The notes beneath the pieces were generated by a model. The model did no database searches and was not told the origin of the DNA. It saw nothing but the letters and a program-made list of their open reading frames with translations. This document shows positions 33,557 through 44,530 of a DNA stretch of 64,000 nt, one piece after another (position 1 is the stretch's first letter; each line of letters begins with the position of its first letter). Both the position numbers and the translations under genes were made by a program. The stretch comes from Galeruca laticollis (lineage: Eukaryota; Arthropoda; Insecta; Coleoptera; Chrysomelidae), in NCBI GenBank assembly GCA_963921935.1, contig OY998180.1, positions 212,590,744 to 212,654,743 on the forward strand. Reading direction: 5' to 3'.

Positions 33557-34949
33557 ATGGGACACTCTTTTCACGTTAAGGTGCATGACATAACGACATA
33601 CATAAATGGCAATCTTTCCTTTTCGAATGGAACTTTTCCGGATTTGATCAAAGCTGGAAAAATAATTCCAATATTTAAGAAAGGTGATTCTAAACAGGTT
33701 AGAAATTACCGTCCTATTACTATTCCTTCTATATTTTCAAAAAATGTTGAGTATAGCTATCTGAAAAGGCTTAATGCATACCTACAGCTAAATAATACGA
33801 TTGTGCAAAACCAACACGGTTTTCAAACTGCAAAATCAATTATCACCGCAATACATTCTTATTATCAAGAACATACAAATATGATGGAGTCGGGTGACTG
33901 TCCTGTTGGGATCTTTTGTGATCTGAGCAGAGCATTTGACTGTGTCGATCATAAAATCTTAACTATGAAATTGTATAATATAGGAATCCAAAATCACTCA
34001 CTAAATTGGATCACATCTTACTTAAATGCACGTAAACAATACGTGAGCTTACCAAAAAACAGTATCGAAACCTGTACATCACATTATCTATCATCAACAG
34101 TAGGAGTGCCCCAAGGATCAATTATGGGTCCAATTGTGTTTTTAATTTATATAAATGATATTGTGTTAGTTAGTTAACTTATCAACGCACTTTACATTAT
34201 ATGCTGATGACACCTCGTTGTTGGTTTCTGATAAGTGTCAATCAGTACTTGAAGATAATTGTAATAGCCTCTTGGCGGGTCTTTATAATTGGTTTTGCAT
34301 AAATTAACTCTATCTTAATGCAGAAAAAACGCAAGCAATACAATATCATCATAGACAAAAACAACTGCAGTTTGTAGATCTAAAAATTAATAATCAATCG
34401 ATAAAGTGTGTCTCTTATGTCAAATTTCTGGGCTTGCTGATCGACGAATGTCTTAATTGGAGTAAGCAATGTGAGGCAATTATTTCAAAGTTAAATTCCA
34501 CTAATTACTTATTTCGAAATTCTGTTCTTACACAAAAACAAATGATTATGCTGTATCACGCACAAGTAGAATCCCGTCTGAGGTATAGCATATCTTTCCG
34601 GGGAATGTCTACCAATTCTAAAGACGTATTTGCGTCACAGAAAAGAATAATTCGTTGTATTGCTGGTGTCTCTCGTCTAACTGGTTGTAGAAAACACTTT
34701 AAAATATTGAAAATATTAACGTTGCCCTGTTTGTATATTTTAGATGTTTGTGTTTTCATATATAACAACATATGTGATTTCAAAACTAACTACCAGAAGC
34801 ATAATATCAATACAAGACGCTGTAATAATCTGTCTTTGACTTTTCTTAAAAGTAATATCACTTTCAAATCCCCTCCTATAATGGGACTACGACTTTTTAA
34901 TAAATTGCCATTATATATTAAATCAAGTAAAACAATAAAATCATTCTAA
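33557..34949 (+). pseudogene. LINE reverse transcriptase (jockey/CR1 superfamily), 5'-truncated
   Basis: RT blocks appear in order: KAGKIIPIFKKGDSKQVRNY and RPITIPSIFSKNVEYSYLKR (33645-33775), IVQNQHGFQTAKSIITAIHS, IFCDLSRAFDCVDHKILTMK (palm Asp), VGVPQGSIMGPIVFLIYIND, then after a small frameshift near 34175 HFTLYADDTSLLVS with an intact YADD. A stop at about 34303 (FCIN*LYLN) precedes the thumb and C-terminal domain (KFLGLLIDECLNWSKQC, AQVESRLRYSISFRGMSTNS, MGLRLFNKLPLYIKSSKTIK). The endonuclease is missing. Only one shift and one stop break the RT, so the copy is moderately young. Confidence 0.85.
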
Positions 34950-35030
34950 ATTTTACTCAAATCGTTTTTAATAGATAAGTGTTTTTATTCTGTAGATGAG
35001 TTTTTAAATTTGTAAGAACTTTGTGTATAT

Positions 35031-35519
35031 TGTTACGAAACAGCACACTGGTATAGTCCCTAAAACCGACCCTGTCTAAGCCAGGTATAATAGTTAAAAT
35101 TATGGCGGATACGCAGTTATAAAAAACTGTTTACGATTGAGACTATCTTATCTAGAACTGGTTTTTGTGACCAGAGTTATCTAGAAAAGGCCAGAAAAAT
35201 TATTTGTGTGTATAAGCCGCAGCCCGGAATTCTCTAGAACAAAAGGCACTAGTATATAAGGGGACTGATCAGGAAGAGTCAGTTAGTTTATAATTGGACA
35301 TCGTGAGTTAAACAGTAAATAAGTGAATATAGAGTGTTTATATAAATTAGTTTGAGTGAATATACAGTTAATATAAATTAATAATTAAGTGATTAGTTAA
35401 GTATATATAAATTAAGTGTTAGTGAGTTAGTGTTTCAATAAATTAAGTAAGTGAACCTACCGTGTGTTTAAAATTTATCCCACCCGTTTATTGTTTAAAT
35501 AAATAACAAAAACATCACA
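35031..35519 (+). repeat. Gypsy solo LTR with ATAT duplication
   Basis: 489 bp running TGTTACGAAACAG to AACATCACA, flanked on both sides by ATAT (35027-35030 and 35520-35523). It resembles the LTR at about 52500-52849 (shared ttatctagaac, tttttgtgaccag, gtatataagg and atttatcccaccc). The absence of any gag or pol next to it makes it a solo LTR, left by recombination between two LTRs. It lies in the 3' flank of the LINE RT at 33.6-34.9 kb. Confidence 0.8.
35253..35260 (+). promoter_or_regulatory. TATA box of the solo LTR
   Basis: tatataag lies roughly halfway through the LTR and is conserved as tatataaa (52632-52639) in the related LTR, at the place expected for the element's promoter. Confidence 0.55.
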
Positions 35520-35529
35520 ATATTATCCT

Positions 35530-35980
35530 ACATTTTTCACTATGGGTTATTTTCACTTTACTTTTAGGCCGTACTAGTTAGTTAGTTAGTTAGGTAGTTG
35601 GATTAGTTTTTAAGAAAACTGTTGACGAATTTTTTACAAACTTTGTCATTCAAAAAATAAAGAATTTCGTTTTATTTTATTTATAATTGGCATACGGATA
35701 ATTGGTAGTTGCTACAAAAGGACAAACAGAAAGAACCAAATCTAAATAATTCCTGCTATCTTCATATATGCATTCATACGTAACAGAAGAAAAAATATTA
35801 CAATATTATATTTGCCGTTTGGTGCGTTTGAGAAGTTCTCATAAAATACCTTTTTGCGAGAGCTTATGTACAAGAGAATCTATCTTCTTGGATAATAAGG
35901 AGTTTAGTAAGTATTTGGTTGCTGCTTTATTATAACCACAGTTAAACATCCAATGATTAAGATCAACCCGTCACAGTCAC
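35530..35980. other. Probable LINE 3' flank, otherwise no gene
   Basis: gttagttagttaggtag and attcaaaaaataaagaattt look like a low-complexity 3' region with a polyadenylation signal, possibly the end of the LINE interrupted by the solo LTR. No coding sequence. Confidence 0.35.
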
Positions 35981-35989
35981 ATGTATCTC

Positions 35990-37000
35990 TGGTAGACATT
36001 TGAAAGTATGAATTGCTTCCTGGAGAAGTAAAGGATGTATATTGCAGTAGGAATTGTTATTTTTAAAACCTGCCCATTGAATTTCCCACTTTCGTTTGAG
36101 ATCTTCTTTTCTAAGTGATATTATATCCACTTTTGACAATTGTTAATTACAAGACCAGAAGAGACGACATCTTTGGCAAGATCGTCCACTTTTTTATTAC
36201 CTGGAATTTGAGAATGTCCTTTAACCCATATAAATCCAAAAATTTTGTGTAATTTCTGCAGACGAGTTAATTTTTCGAGGATGCTGTCTGTAATGCTGTT
36301 ACTGTATATATGTTTCTGATAGTCTGTCAATGTCATTAAAGCTGATTGTGAATTAGATAAAATTATATACTGCTCAAATTCTAAATTACTGTTTATAATC
36401 CATTCCAAGGCTTTGTTGATGGCTACTAATTCAGCTGTATAAATTGAACAGTTTGGATGTAATTTGTACTGTAGGTTTTTGGCATATACAGCACTACCAT
36501 TTCCAGCACTGGATTTGGAACCATTGATATATATTTTGCATATTGGTCATCGGATGCTAAGTTCCACATTTAGAACAAGATTTGAGAGTCGTAAGAAGGG
36601 AATACGATAGTGGGTTTGGAAAAAAAATGTTGAACTATTGAACATAGAGTTGAAAAACCATGAAATTAATATTGAGATAAATTGGGAAATGCAATTGCTA
36701 AGATAGGGGAATTTTTATTTTGCTACCACTTAGAGGTAAAATTTTGGATAGAGAGCAGCTATTTTGTCTAATAAAGATATTTGATTATAAGCTTGACATT
36801 TAAGGACGAATTTTTCAGCCAAAAATAGGCGTCTTAGGTGGAGGGGTGGATCGTTACATTCTGCCAAGAAAGCCTAGGAAGGAGTAGACTTCAAGGTATT
36901 GTATTCTGTCAATTTTAATTGAACGTGATTTGGTAGCAGATCCATAGAGAAATCAATCATAATCCAGGATTGATCTAGTATATGCCCTGTAAAACCAATT
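35990..37000 (-). pseudogene. I-like LINE ORF2 C-terminal region with RNase H
   Basis: The minus strand encodes a cellular-type RNase H: CKIYINGSKSSAGNGSAVYA (first Asp replaced by Asn in YINGS), IYTAELVAINKALEWIINS with the Glu, YIILSNSQSALMTLTD (Asp of the SDSQ motif replaced by Asn) and FIWVKGHSQIPGNKKVDDLA with the final Asp. A tail (KRKWEIQWAGF) follows to about 36080. LINE-encoded RNase H is characteristic of the I, R1-relative and LOA groups. Upstream, to about 37000, is the degenerate RT-RNase H connection. The RT palm itself is missing. Confidence 0.7.
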
Positions 37001-37149
37001 TATTTTCGGTTCGGCTCCCCGCTTATATCGTTTGATTACTTTTAAGACTTTTATTCATTCAAAAAATTTCACATTGAGTTTGTGTCGCCAAAATCTGGTA
37101 GAGTGGAAAAGAACTTTTCAATTTCCAGTTTAAATAGAGACCAATTCAC

Positions 37150-37770
37150 CTTTTTCATGAACCATTTGTAGAGTGGTGTAATAAAAGTGTCACCCATTGG
37201 GAAGTCGTTCAATTAATTACTTATTAAATAGTGATCAGAACCATATATCTCTGGAGAAACTACCCAGCTAAATGGAGAACATAGCTTAGAAGATAAAATT
37301 GTGAGACCTACAGCAGATTGCCTGGGGTGGGTAACTCCAGTAGTCCAGCCATTGCTTACAATAGAGAGGTTAGGAAAATAATCCAAGGCATCTACGAGAA
37401 TCAATCCATCATTTGAGCAAATAGGAGATTCTCACGTACTACGTCCTCACCTATTATACAATCATGTTTGATGTTGAACTTATTTACATTATTCCGAGCA
37501 GTTTCCTCAACGTCTGAAAGCCTATAAAGAATAGCTATAGATACCTTTTTATTATTAATACTAACATTGATACCACAAATTTCATTTTTACTCTTAAAAT
37601 TAGTACTAAATTGTATGATTTCGTATTTAATTTTTTTGGAGATGACTATAGCAACACCCCTATAACTATTACTTCGACAGAGGCAATATTAAGTTTAGCA
37701 AATAACCTAACCAAGTTTCCGAGAATAGACCAATATGGAAATTTTCTTCTTTAAACATTTTTCCAGTCTA
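37150..37770 (-). pseudogene. I-like LINE ORF2 start: APE endonuclease
   Basis: On the minus strand MFKEENFHIGLFSETWL (37757 on) opens the endonuclease with the Glu of SETW. It is followed by GVAIVISKKIKYEIIQF, VSIAILYRLSD and DALDYFPNLSIVSNGWTTGV with RQSAVGLTILSS and EIYGSDHYLIS, the SDH catalytic pair. After about 37160 it joins directly to RNase H-connection sequence, so the RT core has been deleted. Stops and shifts are present. Confidence 0.75.
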
Positions 37771-37771
37771 A

Positions 37772-38580
37772 TTAGACTGGAACAACACAGGTTTGAATAT
37801 AGATGAAGAATACTTGAACCATCTAAGATTAGCTGATGACATCATCCTGATAGCGAGCAACCCTGGTGAATTGTAACAACAGATAATTGAATTAAATACA
37901 GCAAGCAACGAAGTAGGCCTTAAAATAAATCTGAGTAAGACCAAGGTAATGTATAACGAACTAATAAACGCACAAGAAATAATAATTAATGACACTGCCC
38001 TGGAAATAGTAGAGGAATACATATACCTGGGTCAACTAATACACATATCAGGCTCTCCACTTCCAGAAATAAATAGAAGGACCAAATTAACATGGAGAAC
38101 ATTTGGACAAAACTCTATCATCTTCAAGTCTAGAATGCCACTCTGTCTGAAAAAGGAAGCGTTTGATCAGTGCGTACTACCAGTACTAACATACGGATGT
38201 GAAACCTGGACCCTGATATCATTAGAAAACTCCAGGTAACACAGAGGTCTATGGAACGGTGCATGCTTGGAATAACAAGGAGAGATAGAAAAAGGGTTGA
38301 ATGGATCAGACAGAGTGATAGATGTCAATAATAGAATTAGATTAGAAAGATGGACCACAAAGATAACGCAATGGTATCCCCGAGGCGTGAAAAGACCAAG
38401 AAGACGCCCCAACTTAAGATGGGACTACGATATAAAGAAACTCGCAGGATCAACTTGATGCCGCATAACTAGCAATAGACAACAATGGGCCCAAATTGAA
38501 ATAGAGTATATAAATATGTAAAGGGAGGCTACACCATAACTGGAAAATGGTTGAATGAGCTGCATATGATGATGATGATT
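37772..38580 (+). mobile_element. RTE-like LINE, 5'-truncated fragment inserted in the I-like LINE
   Basis: It encodes an RT C-terminal region on the plus strand: LNHLRLADDIILIASN (LADD in place of FADD), VGLKINLSKTKVMYN, EEYIYLGQLIHISGSPLPEI, QCVLPVLTYGCETWTL, then after a shift TQRSMERCMLGITRRDRKRV, and RRRPNLRWDYDIKK. The 3' end is a (GAT)n-like tail (atgatgatgatgatt), common for RTE elements. attaga occurs at both edges (near 37761 and 38579) and may be the target duplication. It separates ORF1 from ORF2 of the minus-strand I-like element. Confidence 0.75.
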
Positions 38581-38729
38581 AGATATTTTTGTTTGTTTGT
38601 TTTTGCTTGAATAAAGATTTTCTACAATATTTTTACATTTATTTCCAATTCAATTTCGTTAAAATTGGTCATGTTTAAACTGCCGGCAGTTTCATTTAAA
38701 TATTATTCAACTAGTTTTTTAAAGCAATA

Positions 38730-39850
38730 TTAAGTAGATTCATAAATATTTCGAACACATTATCAAGGTCCTTGCTACCGAAGTGAATGACGGGACCGGC
38801 ACAGAAACTCGTAGAATTGGTGGAAAATTGGGAGACGTATCACTAGTTTCCTTTTTTTTGGTAAGGGGTCTGGAGGAAGTGGAAGGCTGGCTAAGTGAGA
38901 AATGATTTGTTTCTACAGATGGTAGTTTTGGGGTTGGTTGAGAGGATGGCATCCTTAAGGGTGGAAATTCTGCCAGTTAATGGAACAAACATATTTTTTT
39001 GTATAATACTATAGAGTAGTCAGGATTATTAATTATTTTTTCGGCTTCTTCAAAGGAAATATTTAGATTAACCATGGCTGCTTTATTTCTAGCCAGTTTT
39101 TTCTATTCGGGATATTCTTAAGAAGTGGAATTGTGGCCCAATGAATACAAAACATTTATTACAGGAACGGGAATCGGATTCTTTATCCGACCCATATTTT
39201 CTAAACTTCTTTTCATATTTGTCCTGCGTTGCAGAATCACTATAACGAAAACAATGGAAGCATTGCATCACTTAATTGACATAGACATCTTCTGATTACC
39301 TAACTGTAATAATAACAATATATTGAGGGATAAGTTTCCCTACAAATGTGACTATAATCAATTGACTTGGAATACGTACCGAACCTTCCTCTTTTTGAAA
39401 TAGTCTGGTCATTCGTTGATTTTTTTTTGCTGTTCCTGAGAGTAAATTCACCCAGAGAGGTATCAACATAACCACGTTTTTCCGTTAATTAACTTGGGAT
39501 TTTAGCAATTAGACAATTCACAATAAAGAACGCATCTTCTACCAAAACTAACTTTTCTCCTACTTTCATTGGATGTAAGCGACCAACATTTAATTTCTAA
39601 TGGTTAGCAATAATATGGTACGGCCCTTTATCACAGCTTGAAATATCGAAAGGTAAACGTCGATTACCATTATCACTGTTATTTTTTACAAAGACTTTAT
39701 ACATCGTTTCCCTGCCGAAAACATTATTTTTTAAACTAATTGCTTGATTCATATTTGTATTACCTACTCTTAATTTTTTTATCAGAGTTCATGTCGTCGT
39801 TTACAAAAACTAACGAGGGATCCTTGTCATTCATGGATGGCACCCACAGG
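38730..39850 (-). pseudogene. I-like LINE ORF1 (gag-like)
   Basis: Minus-strand pieces are NDKDPSLVFVNDDMNSD (39838 on), RLPFDISSCDKGPYHIIANH, MKVGEKLVLVEDAFFIVNCL (near 39570), VMQCFHCFRYSDSATQDKYE (39270) and CGSDKESDSRSCNKCFVF. The last two are a degenerate zinc knuckle: CFHC is followed by Asp where His and Cys are expected. The end is Pro/Ser-rich (SSQPTPKLPSVETNHFSLSQ). This layout fits ORF1 of I-type LINEs, which binds the element RNA. Many frame breaks. Confidence 0.6.
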
Positions 39851-40686
39851 AATAAAATGAGAAATTGTACTTACAGTAAAGTAACACTATAACACAATTA
39901 GAATAAATTCAGCTAAACTAATTGAATTGATTTCAAGGGCACAGTCACAACACGTCCGTACAACTCGTTTGTCGACACTGGAATCCCAGTTACCATTAAT
40001 TACTAACATTCAAAAGTACTTAATTCATGTTAAATAAATTAGTGATACATTTACAATGTAAATTAATGTATCTACTCGTGTAAGTTATCATTTGTTGGAG
40101 TAAACTAAGTAAAAATTCGTTAAATAAATAAAAACATAAAACATTCATTTTACCTTTTATACTAAAATATTGATGCGCCTTTGTACAGTATTTAAATTGA
40201 ATTGTGCACTATCTCATACTAATGGGGGTGGAATAGATTTAATACCTTGATATCCGTTGAATGTCACGATTATTTATTTGCTACAGAGCTTCCGTATTAA
40301 ATATACAGACTCCGACTAATCATAACGGTATTAAATTTTCATAAATTCATTAAAGCAGAATACACAACGCAAAAATATTATATTCTTCTTTGAAAGTTCT
40401 GAGTGTAGATCCATTTAGCCACCAATATACATCTCTAGAATGTTTTGATTTCAGAACACCAAATTTCAAATTTGGCGAATGCTCGCATCGCATCCACCAA
40501 CTTTTAAATTGATTCGCGCCACCACCAAAGTTGTAAATGAATATTTTGATTTTATTATTCCTCCCACCCTATCCATTATGCGAGAAAAGTATTGGCTTAC
40601 ACCAAAAAAAAGTTGAAATTTCAGGTTTTTTTCGAGCTATTTCTTCATTTTCAGGGACATTTCAATTTATATATAAAAAATCTTAC
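39851..40686. other. AT-rich, no gene recognised
   Basis: Possibly the 5' untranslated region of the I-like LINE next to 39850; otherwise no recognisable feature. Confidence 0.45.
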
Positions 40687-40836
40687 ATTCCACAGTACAA
40701 TTGTCACTTTGACAGGGGCAACTTTTATAGCGACAAATGCACTAGTGGTTTTTTAATCAATTATCACGGTATCAGCAGCCAAAATGAATAGTTTAACTTT
40801 TTTATCAGTAACTTATCAATTTATTAAACACTAACA

Positions 40837-41915
40837 ATGAGTCGATTCGGTGAGTCTACGAACAATAAAATTAGTCAATTTTTAATACTTGTGTATCTAC
40901 TAATACTGCTGCGATTCAATCATCAATCTGGCGACAATTTTCTACTTTTTGCGATGCTAAAGGATGTAAATTTGAGCCAGATACTTCCATCAAGAAATTG
41001 AATCTAATATTGCAAGATTGGGCTTTTAATATGCGAAAATTATAAAGAATTCAATATTGTATTTAACACCCTCAACGACGTACAGTTTAATTAAACACGA
41101 GCTGCATGTAATGCTAAACGTAAAATCCTACAAGGACAACCCGGAAAGAGAAAATTCAGTGCATCGGCTCTTAATAAATGTATGAAGTATTTTCAATGAC
41201 GAAAATTAAGCGGAAGGACTTCAAAAGAAATTATATCACATTTTGGAGTTTGAATTAGCTTGGCGCGGAGGAGAAGCAATTTACTGCAAAATCACTTATT
41301 TCGTATACAAAATTGAAAATAATGGAAAACAAATTGGATGTATCGAGTATAATCTTCTATTTTTGAAGATAAAACAAGGCGGTGACAATAAATTATGTGA
41401 CAGCAAATGGATTACGCCTAATATTTTAGAGGATATTTGCCCAGTATGCTTATTCAAAAAGTTGGTGAAAAAACGAGGCACTTCCATAACATTGGACAGA
41501 GTATTTCTTACACCAAATCCCTTTTGGAAGAAGAAAAATTCAAAAAGATGGTATAAAAATGCGCTGATTAGGATTAATGAAATTTCCAAATGGACTAAAT
41601 GTTAAGCACAACGCATTGCTATATATGTCAAACGTGTCAAAATTATTAATCACTCAAATCGTGCTGCAGCAGTTAGGGAATGAAGTGAAAGCGGAATTGA
41701 CGAACAAGCTCTATCAAAAATAAGAAGACACAGCCATTCATAATCATTAAAACCATAATTCCAAGTTGACAAAGAGTATCATTCTAGCATTATTCAATCG
41801 ATTCGTTTGGAAAAAGAACAAACTTCAACATCTACTACAGAAACGATTAACTCTGGCACCCATAGCGACGTTAGTATTCCTCGTATGAATTTAAATAACT
41901 GTGTGTTTAATAATC
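40837..41915 (+). pseudogene. Crypton-like tyrosine recombinase, decayed
   Basis: Starting at MSRFGESTNNKISQF (40837), the frame is soon broken. The catalytic domain is visible from LEFELAWRGGEAIYCKI (41242), which has the first Arg region, through KIKQGGDNKLCDSKWITPNI, DICPVCLFKKLVKKRG and FLTPNPFWKKKNSKRWYKNA (41510-41570). After a stop the reading continues KITNHSNRAAAVRE (His-x-x-Arg motif, near 41645) and GIDEQALSKI, then HS..SLKP*FQVDKEYHSSII. The stop sits exactly where the nucleophilic Tyr of the PYLQ motif is expected. Tyrosine recombinases cut and join DNA through that Tyr, so this copy is dead. The Crypton assignment rests on motif order from memory. Confidence 0.7.
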
Positions 41916-41924
41916 GTATGCTTA

Positions 41925-42250
41925 AATAAACATACACATACCATACACGATATGACCAATAATAATGAACAAATGCTTTGTAATTTCGTAGCATACGCCG
42001 GCATGATGATAAGCAGTACAAAACACCAGCACAAGACATGCCATAAAATTACCTGGAGATCCCCAGAACAAAAAACACCAAATTGATCATGTCTTAATAT
42101 CAAGAAGAAATCAAACAGCAGAGACCTACGGACGTATAGGGTAGCTTGCGCTGACTCAGACCCCTACATGGTCATGGCAACTTTGAAATAAAAAATAAAA
42201 AGGAAGATTAATAGTAGGCATATAATTAATAAATGGGATATACAAAAGGT
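41925..42250 (+). pseudogene. LINE endonuclease fragment (same family as 11.3 kb)
   Basis: HTIHDMTNNNEQMLCNFVAY, KTCHKITWRSPEQKTPN and IDHVLISRRNQTAE match the C-terminal half of the APE endonuclease at 11850-12060 (TIHEISNDNGRRLC, HKITW, NQIDHVLIAKRR). It is frameshifted near 42080. It continues, past the Gypsy gag insertion, at 43330. Confidence 0.75.
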
Positions 42251-42304
42251 AGAAGATATATAATCTAGAAAGGAATATGGAAAATTTCGTCACTTAAATC
42301 GGAC

Positions 42305-43159
42305 ATGGAGAATGAAATGACAACTATGGACGAAAAAATCAAGGAGTTAGACAGTAAGATAACATATTTAAGAACACAAGACACGCCAGCAGAACAAAAG
42401 AAGATCGAGATATGCAAGGCAGCAACACAACCCAAGACAGAAGATATTATTAGCAATTTTGCCCGAGTCAAGGCTCCAACGTTCGACGGAAAAACATCGT
42501 GGACCAATTATGTGAAACAATTTGAAGCAGCCGCTAGAGTGAATAATTGGTCCGATAGGGAGAAGGCAGTAAACTTAACCATCGCGCTTCGGGGAGATGC
42601 CTTAGATGTACTTCAGACGATACCTTTGGAAGAAACGGATGACTTGGAGCAGCTGAAGAAAAGGTTGGACATGCGATATGGTCATGAACATCTAGAATAT
42701 TTGTACCAATCCCAGCTGAAGAACCGAAGGCAGAAATATGACGAAGCACTTCAAGAGTATGAAGTGGATATTGCCCGACTCGTTCGATTTGCTTATCCAT
42801 CAGCAGCAGAGAACATGATGGAATGTCTGGGTATACAGGCGTTTATTGATGGCTTACGTGACCCCGATACGCAGAGGACGCTTCGCTTAGCCCATCCCAA
42901 AACATTAGTTGACGCATTGACAGCTGCTCTTGAATATGAAGCAGCAACGAAGGCTTCGGGTTACAACAAAGTTAGGACCATCCAAGAAGAGGGCGATGAG
43001 GACAAGTTCTACCAGATCGTCAGCTTGATCAGAAGTATGATGGACAAGAAGCCGAGAAAGATCAGATTCTGGAATTGTGGCGAGCTAGGGCATGTACGTA
43101 GTTCGTGTAAGCGCCCCAAGAGTCCTGTAAACCAAGAACACCAGTCACAGGAAAACTAG
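42305..43159 (+). CDS. Gypsy-family gag, open reading frame of 284 codons
   Basis: The protein begins with a charged helix (EMTTMDEKIKELDSKITYLR, probable coiled coil), then the capsid-like region ARVKAPTFDGKTSWTNYVKQ, WSDREKAVNLTIALRGDALD and QTIPLEETDDLEQLKKRLDM, to RLAHPKTLVDALTAALEYEA. The C-terminal zinc knuckle reads FWNCGELGHVRSSCK: the first Cys (present as CWNCGE in the copy at 59.8 kb) is Phe here. Gag would package the element RNA. This is the best preserved of the four gag copies in the window. It sits inside a LINE that sits inside the Crypton-like element. Confidence 0.85.
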   Translation: MENEMTTMDEKIKELDSKITYLRTQDTPAEQKKIEICKAATQPKTEDIISNFARVKAPTFDGKTSWTNYVKQFEAAARVNNWSDREKAVNLTIALRGDALDVLQTIPLEETDDLEQLKKRLDMRYGHEHLEYLYQSQLKNRRQKYDEALQEYEVDIARLVRFAYPSAAENMMECLGIQAFIDGLRDPDTQRTLRLAHPKTLVDALTAALEYEAATKASGYNKVRTIQEEGDEDKFYQIVSLIRSMMDKKPRKIRFWNCGELGHVRSSCKRPKSPVNQEHQSQEN

Positions 43160-43325
43160 AAAGGGTCGGCTACGAGGGGGCAGCACCGACCCATGATCGT
43201 TCCAAAGGCCCTCGCATACTGATAGCTTCGCGTAGTGAATGACAAGAGATATACTCTGCTAGTAGAAACTGGAGCAACTAGAACCATTATACGACCAGAA
43301 ATAATAAACTCCAAAAAAAAACATT
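43160..43325 (+). pseudogene. Gypsy protease start, truncated
   Basis: After gag, a degenerate stretch leads to YTLLVETGATRTIIRPEIIN (43255-43310), the start of the aspartic protease. The catalytic Asp of DTGA is Glu here. Sequence is lost immediately after, and LINE sequence resumes near 43330. Confidence 0.7.
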
Positions 43326-43329
43326 ACAC

Positions 43330-44405
43330 TATCTACGCTTACCTAAAAAAGAGTAGCAAGCAGAATAATCACAATATCAGGGCAAAACCAATATGGGTTT
43401 GATAATGGAAAAATCGGAATGGAGATGATATTAATAGATTTAGAGCAATTCTTTGATTCACTACATAGACAACAACTAATGAGAGCACTTAAAATTATGG
43501 AGATCAACTAAAAACTAAGAAAGTTATTCTGCATGGCTATGAAACAACCAACAGCTACAATAAAAATGCAGAAAGGTAAAACGGACAGATTCGAAATTAA
43601 AAAAGGCGTTAGCAAAAAACAGAGGGATTATGGAAAAATGATTAAAGAAACTGTTGAAGAAGGTAAAAAAATGGGCTTAAAAATAAATGAAACAGAAACA
43701 AAAATAATGTCCGTAAACAAACGCCTAATGAAAAGTAATAACAGAATTGGCGAATTTAAATTTGAAGAAGTTAATAAAATAAAATATCTAGGAGTGACAA
43801 TAACCAACGATAGGGAGGGAGATATGGAAATTAAAGAAAAAATTATAGTGGCAAACAGAGGATTCCAAGCAAATAAAAAACTATTAAGAAGTAAATTTCT
43901 GTGCAAAAATACCAAGATGAAAATTTATGAAGCAATAATTAGACCAACAATGTTAAATGGACCTAAAATTGTGATAATGATCAAGAAACAACAAAAAGAC
44001 CAAATAATTTTTGAACGAAAAATACTAAGAACCATAGCGGAAAATGAATATAGGAAAAGAAAAAATAAAGAACTAAAAAAAGGACATCCAGAGGGATGGG
44101 CTAGTGTAATAAAAAAGCAGAGGTTGAAATGGCTGGAACATGTTTGGAGAGTAGGTCCAAGTAGTACAATTTATGCAATAATCGAGTGAAAGCCAAGTAG
44201 CGAAAGAAAAAGAGGCAGGCCAATATCAACGTGGCTACAGGTGGTTACATAAACAGCCCAGGAATCCTAAACTCGAAAGAAAAAACAACCAATAAGAAAC
44301 AGTGGAGAAACATAGCAAAATTAGTCTAAAAACTTAGAAATTGGGTCATATCTCCCCAAAAAACAGGATCTAAAAAGCCATTTCGGCGAATAAACCCCCC
44401 TTAGA
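43330..44405 (+). pseudogene. LINE RT fragment lacking the YADD box
   Basis: It begins in the RT palm (MILIDLEQFFDSLHRQQLMR, 43430-43480; Asp then Glu-Gln-Phe-Phe-Asp in place of FKQAFD), passes FEIKKGV and then jumps to RDYGKMIKETVEEGKKMGLK. The part with GxRQGD and YADD is missing, deleted in frame or nearly so. The thumb and tail follow: EVNKIKYLGVTITNDREGDM, NTKMKIYEAIIRPTMLN, RLKWLEHVWRV. The 3' flank cccccaaaaaaca-type sequence (44360) resembles the end of the 10.5-14.3 kb LINE. The open frame 43533-44189 (218 codons) looks intact but cannot encode an active polymerase. Confidence 0.8.
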
Positions 44406-44530
44406 GTATACAGTCACCACATATTGTACTTATATTTAGTATTTCCTAGATAAAGTTTGCAATGATATGTTCCTAAATATCTTATACATGTGTTCTGCTT
44501 AATTACACTCGATGTTTGTATTGATACCAG

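Noticed and set aside
41794..42103. Cys/Ser-rich minus-strand frames of 70-81 codons
   Set aside because: Antisense to the recombinase tail and LINE endonuclease pieces.
43308..43325. aaaaaacattaca next to the truncated Gypsy protease, similar to the Gypsy LTR end
   Set aside because: Only about 12 AT-rich bases match, and the protease reading frame runs into it; not enough to call an LTR remnant.
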